Below are positions 51,591-62,400 of a stretch of DNA of 64,000 nt, piece after piece. Positions within the stretch are counted from its first letter, which is position 1, and each line of letters starts with the position of its first letter. The translations under genes and the position numbers were made by a program. The stretch is from Humidesulfovibrio sp. (GTDB lineage: Bacteria > Desulfobacterota > Desulfovibrionia > Desulfovibrionales > Desulfovibrionaceae). The stretch covers positions 62,001-126,000 of the forward strand of contig NZ_JAVHLD010000001.1 of assembly GCF_031082295.1 (NCBI RefSeq). Direction: 5' to 3'. A model generated the notes under the pieces. The model saw only the letters and a program-made list of their open reading frames with translations. It was not told where the DNA came from and searched no databases.

Positions 51591-54500
51591 CTAAGGCTTG
51601 CTCGCCAATCCACAGGCCTGCTGCAAGGCCTGCTGCAACTCGTGCACCTGCACGGGCTTGGCCACATGTCCGTCAAGCCCCGCGGCGAGGAACCGCTCGC
51701 GATCCCCGCTCATGGCGTAGGCCGTGAGGGCGATGATGGGAATATCGGCCTTTTGAGCCAGATCGGGCGAGGTGCGTATGAGCCTGGTGGCCTGCACACC
51801 GTCCATCACCGGCATCTGGATGTCCATGAGCACGCAGTCGAAGTCCCCGAACTTGAGGGCCTCCACCGCCTCCTTGCCGTTTTCCACCGAGGTCACGGTG
51901 TGGCCCATGCGCGTCAACATGACCGTCAAGGCCAGCTTGCCGATGGGTTCGTCCTCGGCCAGCAGGAGCCTGAGCGACGAGAGAGGCATTGTCGATCCGG
52001 TAACCGGCCTGTGCCTTGGTGCAACGCCTTCCGCAACCGCCAGGGACAAGGTCAGGTGCATGGTGGTGCCCTTGCCAACTTCACTCTCAACGGTCAGGTC
52101 GCCATGCATCAGGTCCACGATGCGCTTGATGATGGTCAGCCCGAGGCCCGCCCCCTCATACTGGCGGGTGTACGTCCCATCCACCTGGGAAAAGCGCTCA
52201 AAAACCTGGCCGAGCTTGTCGTCAGGGATGCCGATGCCCGTGTCGGACACGGAGAGATGCAGCCAAACCTGGCCTGGGTACTGGGCAGCGGTGCGGCCCC
52301 AGGCGGAAACGCGCACTTCGCCGATATTGGTGAACTTGATGGCGTTGCCCACTAGATTGAACAATATCTGCCGGATACGCGCCTCGTCGCCCACCAGATA
52401 CTCCGGCACCGAGGCATCGACGTCCAGGGCGAAGATCAGCCCCTTCCGCTGACAGCTCAGCTCAAAGACCTGGTGCACTGAACGGAGCAACTCCGAAAGG
52501 CTGAAGGGCTTTTCCTCAAGGGTGACCGCGCCCGCCTCGATACGGGAAAAGTCCAGGATGTCGTTCAAGAGCAACAGCAGGCGCGAGGAGGCGTCGAAAG
52601 CCTTGGCCGCGTAGTCGCCCAGTTCGCCTTCCAGGTTGGCCGACATGAGCAGGTGCAGCATGCCCAGCACACCGTTGAGCGGCGTGCGTATCTCGTGGCT
52701 CATGTTGGCCAGGAATTCGCTCTTGGCGCGGTTAGCGGCCTCGGCCGCCTCCTTGGAGGCGATGAGCTGGACCTGGGCGTCCAGGCGCTCCAGCTCGGCG
52801 GCGGCGCGTACCCCGACCAGCCTCAGCATGGACTCCAGCGGGCCGCGGTCCGGCATGGGACGGCGGCTGATGACCGCGATGAGGCCGATGGCGCGCCCCT
52901 TGTGGTCCCAAAGGATTGTCCCGGCATAGCCTTCGGCTTCCATTTCCTGCAGGGCTTGATCGTGGGGAAACTTCCGCCGGACGCCATCAGGGTAGAAGCA
53001 GACGCTGTTGGCAACGAGTTCGCCGCAGGGAGTGTCCGCCAGGGCGTAGCGCACGTTGTCCAGCTGCCTGCCATCGAAGTACACGGCCACCGTCTGGGCG
53101 TAGGCCCCGTCCGGCTCCAAACGGTCGATGCAGATGTAGTCCATGTCCAGGGTCTGGCCGAGGTAGCGGGCCAGGGAGCGGAAAAACTCTTCGCCCGCGC
53201 AACCGGCCGCTGAATCCGCGCCACAACTCACCAGGAAGTTCAGGGTTTCCTCGGTGCGCTTGCGTTCGGTGATGTCACGGGCGATGCCAAACAGGCCGAT
53301 GACCTTGCCATCGCTGTCGAACAGGGGGCCTTTGGTGGACCAGAAAGTGCGCTTGCCATCCGTGGTGGTGACGTTCTCCTCGTATGTGCGCACCACCCCG
53401 CCCTCCATGACCGCCCGATCCTGGGCCATGACCAGCCGCGCCTCCTCCTCGGGGAACAGGGCGGTGTCATCGCGGCCCAGAATCTTGTCGACACTCAGGC
53501 CCGTGGTGCGGGCCACCTCGGCATTGGCCCGCAGGTAGCGGCCCTCAAGATTCTTCAGGTACACGGCGTCGCTTGTGCCCTCGATAAGGTTTGTAAGCAT
53601 TCGGCGCTCGTTGGCCAGGGCCTGCTCCGACCGCTTGCGCACGGCGATGTCTATGCCGACGCCCGTGAAGTAGGTCCGCCCGTCGATCTCAAGGCGCACC
53701 GCCGTGAAATAGAAAGGGATCCTCTCGCCATGCTTGGTCTGGAGCTCGGCCTCGACAGCGGCGTAGCCATCACGCCAGACTTGCTCAATGGCCTGGCTGA
53801 TGCGTTTCAGGCTCTCCGGGTCACCCTTGTACCAGTCAAGCAGGCGCATCCTGGAAAGCTCTTCGGCGCTGTAGCCGGTGATGGCCTCATGCCGCTTGTT
53901 CCATCGGATGAGCCGCCCGTTGTCATCATAAAGGTAAAGCAGGCCCGGCACGCTGTCGATGACGGCGTCGGTGAACCGGCGCTCCCGCGCCACGGCCTCT
54001 TCCGCATTGCGGCGCTGGGTGATGTCCTCGTAAATGCCCATGACGCCGACGATGCGCCCGTCGTCATCGCTCATGGGCAGCTTGCTTGTCTCAACCCAGC
54101 GTTGCTTGCCGTCGCTCTGCAACTGCGTTTCCAAGTAGCGGTGCTTGCCCCGGCCACTGGCTATGATGAGCTTGTCGTCCGCACGATAGGATTCGGACTC
54201 TTTCCGTTGCCAAGGCAGGTCGAAGTCGGTCTTGCCCACGATCATGGCGGTGTCGCTCAAGCCCGCAGCCGTGGCGAAGGCCTTGTTGCAGCCCTGGTAA
54301 ACGCTCTCCGTGTCCTTCCAGAAGATGGACTGCGGCACGGTGTTCATGACGGATTCAAGGACGCGGCGGTTCTTGGCCAAGGCGAGCACAGCCTCCTCCC
54401 GCTCGCGGACGGTCTTGACCAGTTGCTGATTCTGGTAAGCCTTCTCGGATATTTCATTGGCCAGAACAAAGAGCGCCTCGGCCACGTTCTGGAACTGCTC

Positions 54501-54983
54501 CGCGCTCATGAAAGGCACCTCGGACAGGGCCTGCATGAACTCGTCCTTGTCCGCGCCGATTTCCTCGGCGTAGGCGAGCATGCGGGCATCGTCCTGGCGC
54601 TCGTTGCGCACCTGGCCGATGAGCCAGTTGGCGATGTGGCGGCCACCAACGGTGATGCTGGCTCCGGCATCCCAGAGCCCGCCGGAGAGACAGGGCTGGA
54701 TGGTGGGGCCGGCGGGGTTGTATCTCCCAAGCGAGGCGTCGGACTTGTAGCAGTTCTGGCGACCAGTTTCCGTGTTGCGGATGACCTCAATGCACAGGCG
54801 GCAGAAATTGCTCGGGCGGGTCAGCGGGGTGCCATCCGTACGCGTGATGATGGACGCAACGCCAGTTGCCTTGGCAAAGGCATCTTGAATTGTCTGGATG
54901 TATTCCAGGTCGAAGATGTCCCGGAAGTCAACCACAGCGTCAACCGCAGCGTCCGTTCCGGCATCATGTTCGTGCTTCTGCAC
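51591..54983 (-). CDS. PocR/multi-PAS hybrid sensor histidine kinase (1130 aa)
   Basis: Domains in order, approximately: PocR-type sensory domain (20-190, with [16 protein letters not shown] and [16 protein letters not shown]), three PAS domains (205-585), a GAF-like domain (590-760), HisKA (about 780-845, [12 protein letters not shown]), HATPase (about 890-1005, [11 protein letters not shown]) and a receiver (1015-1125, [12 protein letters not shown]). There are no membrane segments, so it is cytosolic. PocR domains bind small molecules such as hydrocarbon derivatives; the ligand here is unknown. It starts with GTG at 54983 with GAGGAG upstream, 48 bases after the other hybrid kinase. Confidence 0.93.
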   Translation of the reverse strand: MQKHEHDAGTDAAVDAVVDFRDIFDLEYIQTIQDAFAKATGVASIITRTDGTPLTRPSNFCRLCIEVIRNTETGRQNCYKSDASLGRYNPAGPTIQPCLSGGLWDAGASITVGGRHIANWLIGQVRNERQDDARMLAYAEEIGADKDEFMQALSEVPFMSAEQFQNVAEALFVLANEISEKAYQNQQLVKTVREREEAVLALAKNRRVLESVMNTVPQSIFWKDTESVYQGCNKAFATAAGLSDTAMIVGKTDFDLPWQRKESESYRADDKLIIASGRGKHRYLETQLQSDGKQRWVETSKLPMSDDDGRIVGVMGIYEDITQRRNAEEAVARERRFTDAVIDSVPGLLYLYDDNGRLIRWNKRHEAITGYSAEELSRMRLLDWYKGDPESLKRISQAIEQVWRDGYAAVEAELQTKHGERIPFYFTAVRLEIDGRTYFTGVGIDIAVRKRSEQALANERRMLTNLIEGTSDAVYLKNLEGRYLRANAEVARTTGLSVDKILGRDDTALFPEEEARLVMAQDRAVMEGGVVRTYEENVTTTDGKRTFWSTKGPLFDSDGKVIGLFGIARDITERKRTEETLNFLVSCGADSAAGCAGEEFFRSLARYLGQTLDMDYICIDRLEPDGAYAQTVAVYFDGRQLDNVRYALADTPCGELVANSVCFYPDGVRRKFPHDQALQEMEAEGYAGTILWDHKGRAIGLIAVISRRPMPDRGPLESMLRLVGVRAAAELERLDAQVQLIASKEAAEAANRAKSEFLANMSHEIRTPLNGVLGMLHLLMSANLEGELGDYAAKAFDASSRLLLLLNDILDFSRIEAGAVTLEEKPFSLSELLRSVHQVFELSCQRKGLIFALDVDASVPEYLVGDEARIRQILFNLVGNAIKFTNIGEVRVSAWGRTAAQYPGQVWLHLSVSDTGIGIPDDKLGQVFERFSQVDGTYTRQYEGAGLGLTIIKRIVDLMHGDLTVESEVGKGTTMHLTLSLAVAEGVAPRHRPVTGSTMPLSSLRLLLAEDEPIGKLALTVMLTRMGHTVTSVENGKEAVEALKFGDFDCVLMDIQMPVMDGVQATRLIRTSPDLAQKADIPIIALTAYAMSGDRERFLAAGLDGHVAKPVQVHELQQALQQACGLASKP

Positions 54984-55031
54984 TTGCTGCTCCTCATTTC
55001 AGACGGCCACACGGTCTACCCGCAGGCCAAC

Positions 55032-57770
55032 TCACACTGCTTTCAGACTCTTGGTGCCGATCAAATGCAAAATCTTCTTCAACTGTTCCAGTTCCACAGG
55101 CTTGGGCACATGCCCGTCAAGCCCAGCGGCCAGGAACTTTTCGCGATCGCCACTCATGGCATACGCCGTGATCGCTATGATCGGGATGTGCGCCTTGTGC
55201 GAAAGCACGGGCAATGTCCGGATGAGGCGCGTGGCTTCCACGCCGTCCATGTCAGGCATCTGGATGTCCATGAGGATGCAGTCGAAGTCCTCCGCCTGCA
55301 AGGCAGCCACCGCCTGGCGCCCTGTTTCCACAGTGTCGACGTGATGCCCCATTTTCCCCAGCATGACCCGCATGGCCAACTGGCTGGTGATGTCATCCTC
55401 GGCCAACAGGATGCGTAAAGGCAGTATCTGCTCGTCCTGGGAATCGCTTGCGGCGGGTTGCGCCGACTCGGGCTGTTGGCGCATTGTATCCAGCAGCACA
55501 TGCAGGTGCATGGTGGTGCCGTGGCCCACCTCGCTTTCAACGGAAATCCCTCCCTGCATGAGCGTTACGATGCGCTTGACGATGGCCAGACCCAGCCCGG
55601 CGCCCTCATATTCTCGCGTGAATGTTCCGTCATTCTGGGTGAACCTGCCGAAAACATACGATATCTTGTCGTCCGGGATGCCGATCCCGCTGTCGGTCAC
55701 AGACAGGTAGAGCCGCACTTTCCCTGGCCCGTGCTTCAGGCTTGGCTTGGTCCAAGCCTCCACCCGAACGCTACCGGAGTTGGTGAACTTTACGGCGTTG
55801 CCGACGAGATTGAACAGGATCTGCCGCAACCGCGCTTCGTCGCCAACGAGAGTGGACGGAACGCCGGGGTGCAGAACGCAGGACAAAACCAGCCTTTTGG
55901 CCGCGCAAGAGGCGTGGAAGATGGACGTGACGGAATCAAACAGCTCGGACATGCTGAAAGGCGCCGAGCGCAGCGAAACATGGCCAGCGTTCATTCTGGA
56001 AAAGTCGAGCACGTCGTTCAGCAGCGACAGCAGCCGGTGCCCTGCCCGCACGGCCATGGTGACATAGTTGTTGTCATCCTTGCCGCCGATCTCAAGTTGC
56101 AGCAGCTGAAGCATGCCGAGCATTCCGTTCAGTGGGGTGCGGATCTCGTGGCTCATATTGGCCAGGAACTCGCTCTTGGCCTTGTCGGCTGCCTCTGCGC
56201 GGCTCAAGGCCTGCACAAGGTCCTCTTCCATCTTCTTGCGCTCGGTGATGTCCGAGAACAGGCCCACAGCGCCCGAGCAGCTGCCGTCCTCCTCGAAAAG
56301 GGGCGTATCGTTCATGATGACCCAGCAACGGGTGCCGTCTGGGCGGGTCAAGTGCACGTCTCGCGAGGATCTGCGCGGTCCATCGGGCGACTGACAGGCA
56401 CCCGCGATGGTCGAAGGGATGTCGAACTCCTCTGTGCCGTGCCCCACTACCCGTTCTTGCGGCAGCCCCAACAGCTCGCACATGCGCGCGTTGACGAAGG
56501 AGATTCGCCCCTCTGCGTCCACCAGCATGACCCCCTCGGAAGCGGTCTCAACCAGCATGCGCAGGCGGTTCTCGCCAGCCCGGCGTGCCTGCTCGGCGCG
56601 CTTGAGCTCCGTGATGTCCTTGGTGGAGGAGTAAAGAAGCTCGCGCCCGCCGATGACGAGCCTGCGCCCGGAGAGAAGGCAATGCCGCAGGGAGCCATCC
56701 TTTCGCCTCACGGTCAGGGCGTAGTTGTGCACCGCGCCATGCGCCGACATCAACTCTCGCATTTCGTTTCGATTGCCGAGGTCGGTCCACAAGCCAAGCT
56801 GCGTTGCGTTCTTGCCGAGGATTTCCTCGCGAGGGTAGCCGGTCAGCTCAACGAAGGCGTCGTTGACTTCCACAAATGTTCCATTCAGCTCGGCCAGGCC
56901 CACCGGATCCACGCCATCATGCATCAGGGTGCGGAAGAACTCCTCGCTCCTGCGCAAGGCGTCCTCAACCTCCATGAGCTTGCTGATGTCCTTGGTGACG
57001 GTGAGCACCATGGCCACGCCGCCGACGATGGTGATGCGCGCGGAAAGCATGCAACGGCGAACACGCCCGTTGCGATCGACCATGTCGGCCTCAAAGGCGC
57101 GCACCGCCCCGTGCACCGACAGTACGCCCATGAAGGAGTCGCGTTGATGGCCGTAGAGCCACAGGCCCAGGTCATGGGCCGTTCGGCCCAGCGCTTCGTC
57201 GCGGCTGAAGCCGCTCTGCTCGCAGAAGGCCTCGTTGACCTCCACGAACTCGCCATCGGTCTTGGAAAGCGTGATGGGATCGAGGCTCGCCTGGAAGGCG
57301 CCGCGCAGCAACTCTTCGCTTTTGCGCAGCGCTTCCTGGGCGGCGGACATCTCGCTGACGTTGCGGATTGAGCTCAGGACCAGGATTTCGCCATCAACCG
57401 CTATGAGGGAAGCCGAGACGATCGCGGCGAATTCACCAAGTTTTCGCGTGCGCAAACGCACCTCGAACTCGCGTACCTGCCCGTGCTCCTTCAGCTGGGC
57501 GAAGAGTTGGTCGCGCTGGCGGATGTCGACATAGAAATTGAAGTCACGAATGTTCCGCCCGACAAGCTCTTCTCGAGCATATCCAGATTCCTCACAATAA
57601 CAACGGCTTACAGCGCGAATAACGCCACTGGGGTCGGTGATCTGCATTGGCTCGGGGCAGTCGTCGAGAAAGACTTGATAGGCTGCGATGGTCTTGGACG
57701 CAGATGCCGAGGAGGAGGAGCAGCCATCCACCGCGTGCAAGTCCTCAAGGTCTAGCCGTGAAGGAGCCAT
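55032..57770 (-). CDS. Multi-PAS hybrid sensor histidine kinase (912 aa)
   Basis: Domains in order: four PAS domains (about 25-530, including GVIRAVSRCYCEESGYAREE), HisKA with [15 protein letters not shown] (about 545-610), HATPase with [12 protein letters not shown] (about 650-770) and a C-terminal receiver with ILMDIQMPDMDG (790-905). No membrane segment is seen. The catalytic and receiver parts closely match the next kinase, so they probably arose by duplication. GAGGAAGTG precedes the ATG at 57770. Confidence 0.93.
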   Translation of the reverse strand: MAPSRLDLEDLHAVDGCSSSSASASKTIAAYQVFLDDCPEPMQITDPSGVIRAVSRCYCEESGYAREELVGRNIRDFNFYVDIRQRDQLFAQLKEHGQVREFEVRLRTRKLGEFAAIVSASLIAVDGEILVLSSIRNVSEMSAAQEALRKSEELLRGAFQASLDPITLSKTDGEFVEVNEAFCEQSGFSRDEALGRTAHDLGLWLYGHQRDSFMGVLSVHGAVRAFEADMVDRNGRVRRCMLSARITIVGGVAMVLTVTKDISKLMEVEDALRRSEEFFRTLMHDGVDPVGLAELNGTFVEVNDAFVELTGYPREEILGKNATQLGLWTDLGNRNEMRELMSAHGAVHNYALTVRRKDGSLRHCLLSGRRLVIGGRELLYSSTKDITELKRAEQARRAGENRLRMLVETASEGVMLVDAEGRISFVNARMCELLGLPQERVVGHGTEEFDIPSTIAGACQSPDGPRRSSRDVHLTRPDGTRCWVIMNDTPLFEEDGSCSGAVGLFSDITERKKMEEDLVQALSRAEAADKAKSEFLANMSHEIRTPLNGMLGMLQLLQLEIGGKDDNNYVTMAVRAGHRLLSLLNDVLDFSRMNAGHVSLRSAPFSMSELFDSVTSIFHASCAAKRLVLSCVLHPGVPSTLVGDEARLRQILFNLVGNAVKFTNSGSVRVEAWTKPSLKHGPGKVRLYLSVTDSGIGIPDDKISYVFGRFTQNDGTFTREYEGAGLGLAIVKRIVTLMQGGISVESEVGHGTTMHLHVLLDTMRQQPESAQPAASDSQDEQILPLRILLAEDDITSQLAMRVMLGKMGHHVDTVETGRQAVAALQAEDFDCILMDIQMPDMDGVEATRLIRTLPVLSHKAHIPIIAITAYAMSGDREKFLAAGLDGHVPKPVELEQLKKILHLIGTKSLKAV

Positions 57771-57802
57771 CACTTCCTCGCCAATTCAGACCATTTATGA
57801 CC

Positions 57803-57832
57803 ACAATAGACCATTGGAGTATACTTTCTCAA
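57803..57832 (-). promoter_or_regulatory. Candidate promoter of the tandem hybrid-kinase operon
   Basis: TTGAGA, 18 bases, TATTGT on the minus strand, ending 33 bases before the kinase start. The rest of the 317-base divergent gap (57771-58087) is AT-rich near the kinase and holds no gene that I can support. Confidence 0.4.
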
Positions 57833-58087
57833 TTACACCATCCATAACGAAGATGTCCAGATGCAAACGATGTTTTTAGGCCTGAATGGAAAGATCAAAT
57901 CCATAAGGAGCTCTAGCGTTCGCCCACCGGTGGCGCAAACAGGTCCGGCTCAGCGATGCCACAGCTGGCCAGAGGTCCAACAGACGGTATACGGTCACGG
58001 CCTTCGCCCCCAGGACGCATTGACATGCTGGCCGAGGCGTGGCTACTAAACCCGCGCATAGAAACCTGTACCGGAGCTCGCCCGACC

Positions 58088-58561
58088 ATGCGCACCATCG
58101 TCTTACTGCTCGCAGTCTGCCTGCTGCTCTCCACCCTGCCCGCCCAGGCTGCCGAGTCCGCCTCCGGGCCACAGCTTTCTGCCGCCACGACCGACGCGCC
58201 GGAGCACATGGACAGAGAACTGGCCCGCGAGCACCAGCGTTTCACCCAGTTCGCCCGCCAGCAGGTGGAGCGCATGAACGCCAACATCATCGGCGGCAAG
58301 CACAGCATGCAGATCCGCAAGGCCTCCGACGGCCTGTACCACGCCAGTTACAAGGCCATCGACCTGGGCGAGGTCGTCTTCCGGGTGCACCGCGCCAAGC
58401 ACGATCCCCGCTATTTCGTGGGCGACATCGTGTACAAGGAGCTTGTCATGGAAAGCGTGGGCCAAAGCGCCGAAGCCTGCCGCAAAGGCTCCTTCGAGCC
58501 CGTGGCCGAGAAGTCCAATCGCATCATCTACTCCTCCAAACGCGGCGGCGGCTGGAAATAG
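58088..58561 (+). CDS. Small exported protein of unknown function
   Basis: A 157-residue protein with a signal peptide (about 1-22: short basic start, LLLAVCLLLST core, ending AQA-AE). The mature part is soluble and mixed alpha/beta, with a Lys/Arg-rich C-terminal end (SSKRGGGWK). I recognise no family. The ATG at 58088 was chosen because the signal peptide starts there; an open frame continues upstream to 57956 without such a feature. There are no obvious partners. Confidence 0.6.
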   Translation: MRTIVLLLAVCLLLSTLPAQAAESASGPQLSAATTDAPEHMDRELAREHQRFTQFARQQVERMNANIIGGKHSMQIRKASDGLYHASYKAIDLGEVVFRVHRAKHDPRYFVGDIVYKELVMESVGQSAEACRKGSFEPVAEKSNRIIYSSKRGGGWK

Positions 58562-58660
58562 CAGCTGCCCGAAGCTGCCACATTGCGCGCCTGACGCCAG
58601 GCTCCGCGCCCGCGGTGGAATCCTCCTGCGCGTCCACACACAATGCACCGAGGTTTGGCC

Positions 58661-58885
58661 ATGAGCGATGCCATCGATGAAGCACAGCGGCTCCAGGCCG
58701 CTTTTCTGGAGAATTCCCTGGCCAACTGGCAGGACGCCGGACCGGAAGAGCCCCAACTGGTCATTGACGGGGTCGTGCACTGCGTGGACTGCGAGGAACC
58801 CATAGCCCCCGCGAGGCTGGACAAGCTCCCGAAGGCGACGCGCTGCGTCGGATGCCAGGAAGAAGCCGACGTACAGCCCAACTAG
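58661..58885 (+). CDS. TraR/DksA-type zinc-finger protein
   Basis: A 74-residue protein with a four-cysteine zinc finger CVDC ... CVGC (residues about 41-66) and PIAPARLDKLPKATRCVGCQ, typical of TraR/DksA C4 proteins. It lacks the long coiled-coil of DksA, so it is of the short TraR class and may bind RNA polymerase. GAGG lies seven bases before the ATG. Confidence 0.85.
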   Translation: MSDAIDEAQRLQAAFLENSLANWQDAGPEEPQLVIDGVVHCVDCEEPIAPARLDKLPKATRCVGCQEEADVQPN

Positions 58886-59444
58886 CCTGCTTTTTTTTGA
58901 TATTCTAGGCCATCCGCAGCGTCTGCCGACGCCTCTCAAGCGACACGTTCCACCCCACGCCAGGGGACCTGGGACGCTCCGTCGGCTCCTCTCCCGCCTC
59001 GCAGCAACCCACATGCCCGCAATCTTTGGCATCGCCCATAATCCGCCATTATTCCGACCAACATCGCGCTCGCTGACATATCAAGACAAAATTAAACCTG
59101 AAGCTCCTGTATCTACAAAAGAAAATTATTTCAAAAATCCTTGCATAACCTGTACGAGGTGATTATATACTTAAGACAACTCTACTCGGCATGTAAAAGT
59201 ACATTGGCTGAGGTGGAGTGTTCATGGTTTTAGTTACTTTTAACAATAGGACAGGCGCCTAGAAACAACAATATGGCTGTCCCTGAATTTATTGCTAGTT
59301 TCACCAGGTGGGTCCTCACGCTCGTCCTCGACCTGAATCTCTTCGCCGCTCCACTCGCCCCACTCCTCGCTCCCTCGCACCGCACGCTCTGATCTTCGCC
59401 CCCCGCCTTACCCCCATGTGCCAAGCATGTGAGGAGGTTGCGAG
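58886..59444 (+). promoter_or_regulatory. AT-rich intergenic region with promoter (59141-59169) of the RTX gene
   Basis: A 559-base gap, with an AT-rich island at about 59040-59300 in an otherwise GC-rich genome. TTGCAT (59141-59146), 17 bases, TATATA (59164-59169) is a near-ideal promoter. It predicts an untranslated leader of about 270 bases. A hairpin GGACAG/CTGTCC at 59249-59282 and a C-rich tract follow. GAGGAGG sits five bases before the ATG. Confidence 0.6.
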
Positions 59445-62400
59445 ATGGCTCAAGAGATCGGCATCGCAAAGGTCGTTCAAGGGCATATGACCGCCACCGG
59501 GGCCGAGGGAAGCCGCGGCCTGCATCAGGGAAGCCCTGTGTTCAAGGGCGACACGGTGGTCACGGCCAAGGGCTCTGCAGGGTCCATCCAGTTTCAGGAC
59601 AACACCGTCCTGAATGTCGGCGAGGGCTCTAAGGTCAACCTTGACCAGTATGTCTTTGATGCCGGGAAGGGCACCGGGCATGCGCTGTTCAAGATGGCTC
59701 AGGGAACATTCCGTGCGGTCACCGGCGAAATCGTCAAGCACAGCCCCGAGAGCTTCAAGATTCAAAGCCCGCTTGCCACGATCGGCATCCGCGGCACCGA
59801 AACCGCGCACTCCATCCCGCCGCAGGGCCAGGGCCAGGAGAACCACCTGGTCATGGTCTTCGACGGCAAGCCCGTCGTTGTGCAGCCTTTGGGAGGCGGT
59901 GCGTTCCAGGTCATCAGCCAGTCCGGCATGAAGGTCGAGGTCTCGGCGAGCGGAGTCGGCCCCGTCCTGCTCATGACTCCTCAAGAATACAAGTACTTCC
60001 AAGCTCTTACGGAAGCAGGCCTGCAACAGGGCGTCCCCACGGATACCATCACCACGGGACAGAATGCCGTTCAGAGCCAGTCCAATGACGCCCAGGCCGC
60101 TGCAACGGCTGCGCAAGCCAACGCCAAGGCCGCTGCCGAGGCGGCCGCCAAGGCCGCGGCCGAGGCAGCCAACTCCGGCGACCCTGCCGCCAAGGCCGCT
60201 GCCGAAGCAGCCGCCGAACTGGCCGCCAAGGCCGCGCTGGAAGCCAAGGCCGCTGCCGAGGCAGCCGTGAAGGCCGCCGCAGAAGCCGCCGCCGCGCTCC
60301 AGGCCCAGGCCTTGGCCCAGGCGGCCGCCGACATGGCCGCACAGCAGGCCCAGCAAGGATTGAAGGGAACCCATCTCATCCTCTCCGAAGGCCAGGTCTT
60401 CACCCTGAGCGACCTCGCACGTGCTTCCGGTCAGGAGATGAACTCCGGCAACATCAGCCAAAGCACGGCGCTTTTGTATTCCCAGGGCGTTGCGGAGTCC
60501 TTCCTCTCCGCCGTGTCGACGACCACGACCCTCAATGACACCCTGGTCACCACGCCCTTGCCCTCGGTGCTCCCCACCCTGGACTATTCCGCCAGCGCCT
60601 CGCCGCAGTCCATCATCGTGCCCATCGGCATTTCGACGCTGATGCTGAGCAACTTCGGCGATACCGTCTCCGTGCCCGTGGCTGCCATGAGCGTGTCCAT
60701 TACCGGCGGCGCGGGCGACGACACCATGATCTACGCCGCGCCCAGCGGCAGCACGCCGACGGTAGTCACCGGCAGCATCGACGGCGGCGACGGGGAAAAC
60801 AACAGCCTCGTCCTCGCGGGGAATATCGACTTCACCAGCTCCCCGAGCATCACCAACATCCAGACCGTCTCCCTTGGGGCCGGAACCACGGCGGCCTTCA
60901 ACGCCAACCAGATCGACGGCGATGCCCGCATGCCCGGGCACGCCCTTGTGGAGCACATCTACGGCCACGCCGAAAGCGGCACCACCGAGACCATCAACGT
61001 CCACCCCTACATCGCCCCGGGCTATGGCTACTGGCACTATGACTTCTCCGGCATCCAGTTCCTCGACTGGAACCTTGGCGAAGACATCCTGAACATCACC
61101 GGCAGCAACTCTGACGACTGGTTCATCATGGGCGTGAACATGAACAGCTCGGTGCACATCGACGCCAAGGGCGGCACCGTCGAGTTCATGCCGAACAGCG
61201 ACGACCCCACGCCGCTTGAGAATGTCGTCAACGCGGGCGCGGTGGTGCTCGACGACCCCACCACCAACGTGAGCCTGACCCTGCCCACCGACCTCGCCAG
61301 CGGCTCCACCCTTGGCTTTGACGCCAGCGCCCTGACCCACGGCCTAACGCTGGACGCCAGCGCCCTTGCAGCGGGCATCGACTTCACAGCCGGTTCGGGC
61401 AGCGACGCCATCACCGGCACGGAGCAGGACGACACCTTCCGCTACGGGCAGAACCTGAACGGCGACACCATCACCGGCGGCGGCGGCGCCGACACCCTGC
61501 ACTACACCGACAGCAGCGAGGTCGGGAACCAGCTCGCCAACGTGGCCGACGTCGCCAACATCATTTTCGACAACACCGACTCCAACGTCTATGAGCGGGT
61601 AGACGCCGCCCTGTTCCCGTCCGCCGGGCTGCATGTCGACGCCTCCGCCTTGGACGCCAGCCACACCCTGACCTTCGACGCCAGCGGCGTGGGGCACCAG
61701 TACCTGTACCTCAACCTCGACATCACGGGCGGCGATGGCGCGGACACCATCCTTGGCGGTGGCGGCCATGACACCATCATCGGCGGCGCGGGCGACGACA
61801 GCCTCACCGGCGGCGAGGGCAACGACGCCTTCTACGGCGGCCTGGGCAACGACACCTTCGTCTTCAACCCGGGCGATGTCACCGGCGTGGAAATCGTCAA
61901 CGACACCGGCGGCGACACCATCATCAAGACCACCGGGAGCATGGACCTCTCCTCGGTCGACTTCAGCGGCATCACGACGGGCGAGCTGTCCGGCAATCTC
62001 ACCCTCGAGCTCTCGCCCTGGGCCAACGTCACCATGCCCGGCAGCGTCCTCAGCCTGGCGAGCAGCCTCGTCGATGCAGGTAATCAGGTGCTCCTCGTCG
62101 GCAGTGACCAATCTGCGGAGACCCTAACCCTCAACGGCACCGAGGGCGCGGACACGCTGGATGCCAGCTTCCTGACGCTCAGCACGGGTTGGGGCGATGA
62201 AGGTGACTCCATCGTCCTGAACGGCCTGGCCGGCAATGACACCCTCATCGGCGGCAGCGGCAACGACTCTCTGTACGGCGGCGACGGTGACGACAGCCTC
62301 AACCCCGGCCTCGGCAATGACAGCATCGAGGGCGGCGGCGGCACGGACACCCTGGACTACTCCTTCCTGGCCGTGGATGAGCCGTTGCAGCTCGTCGGCG

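Noticed and set aside
59176-59444. Cyclic-di-GMP riboswitch in the RTX leader
   Set aside because: I could not find the GEMM-I tetraloop/receptor core motifs in either orientation.
59316-61340. A 674-codon open frame on the minus strand under the RTX gene
   Set aside because: It has no recognisable domain and its composition mirrors the RTX repeats. Long antisense frames are expected in GC-rich coding DNA.
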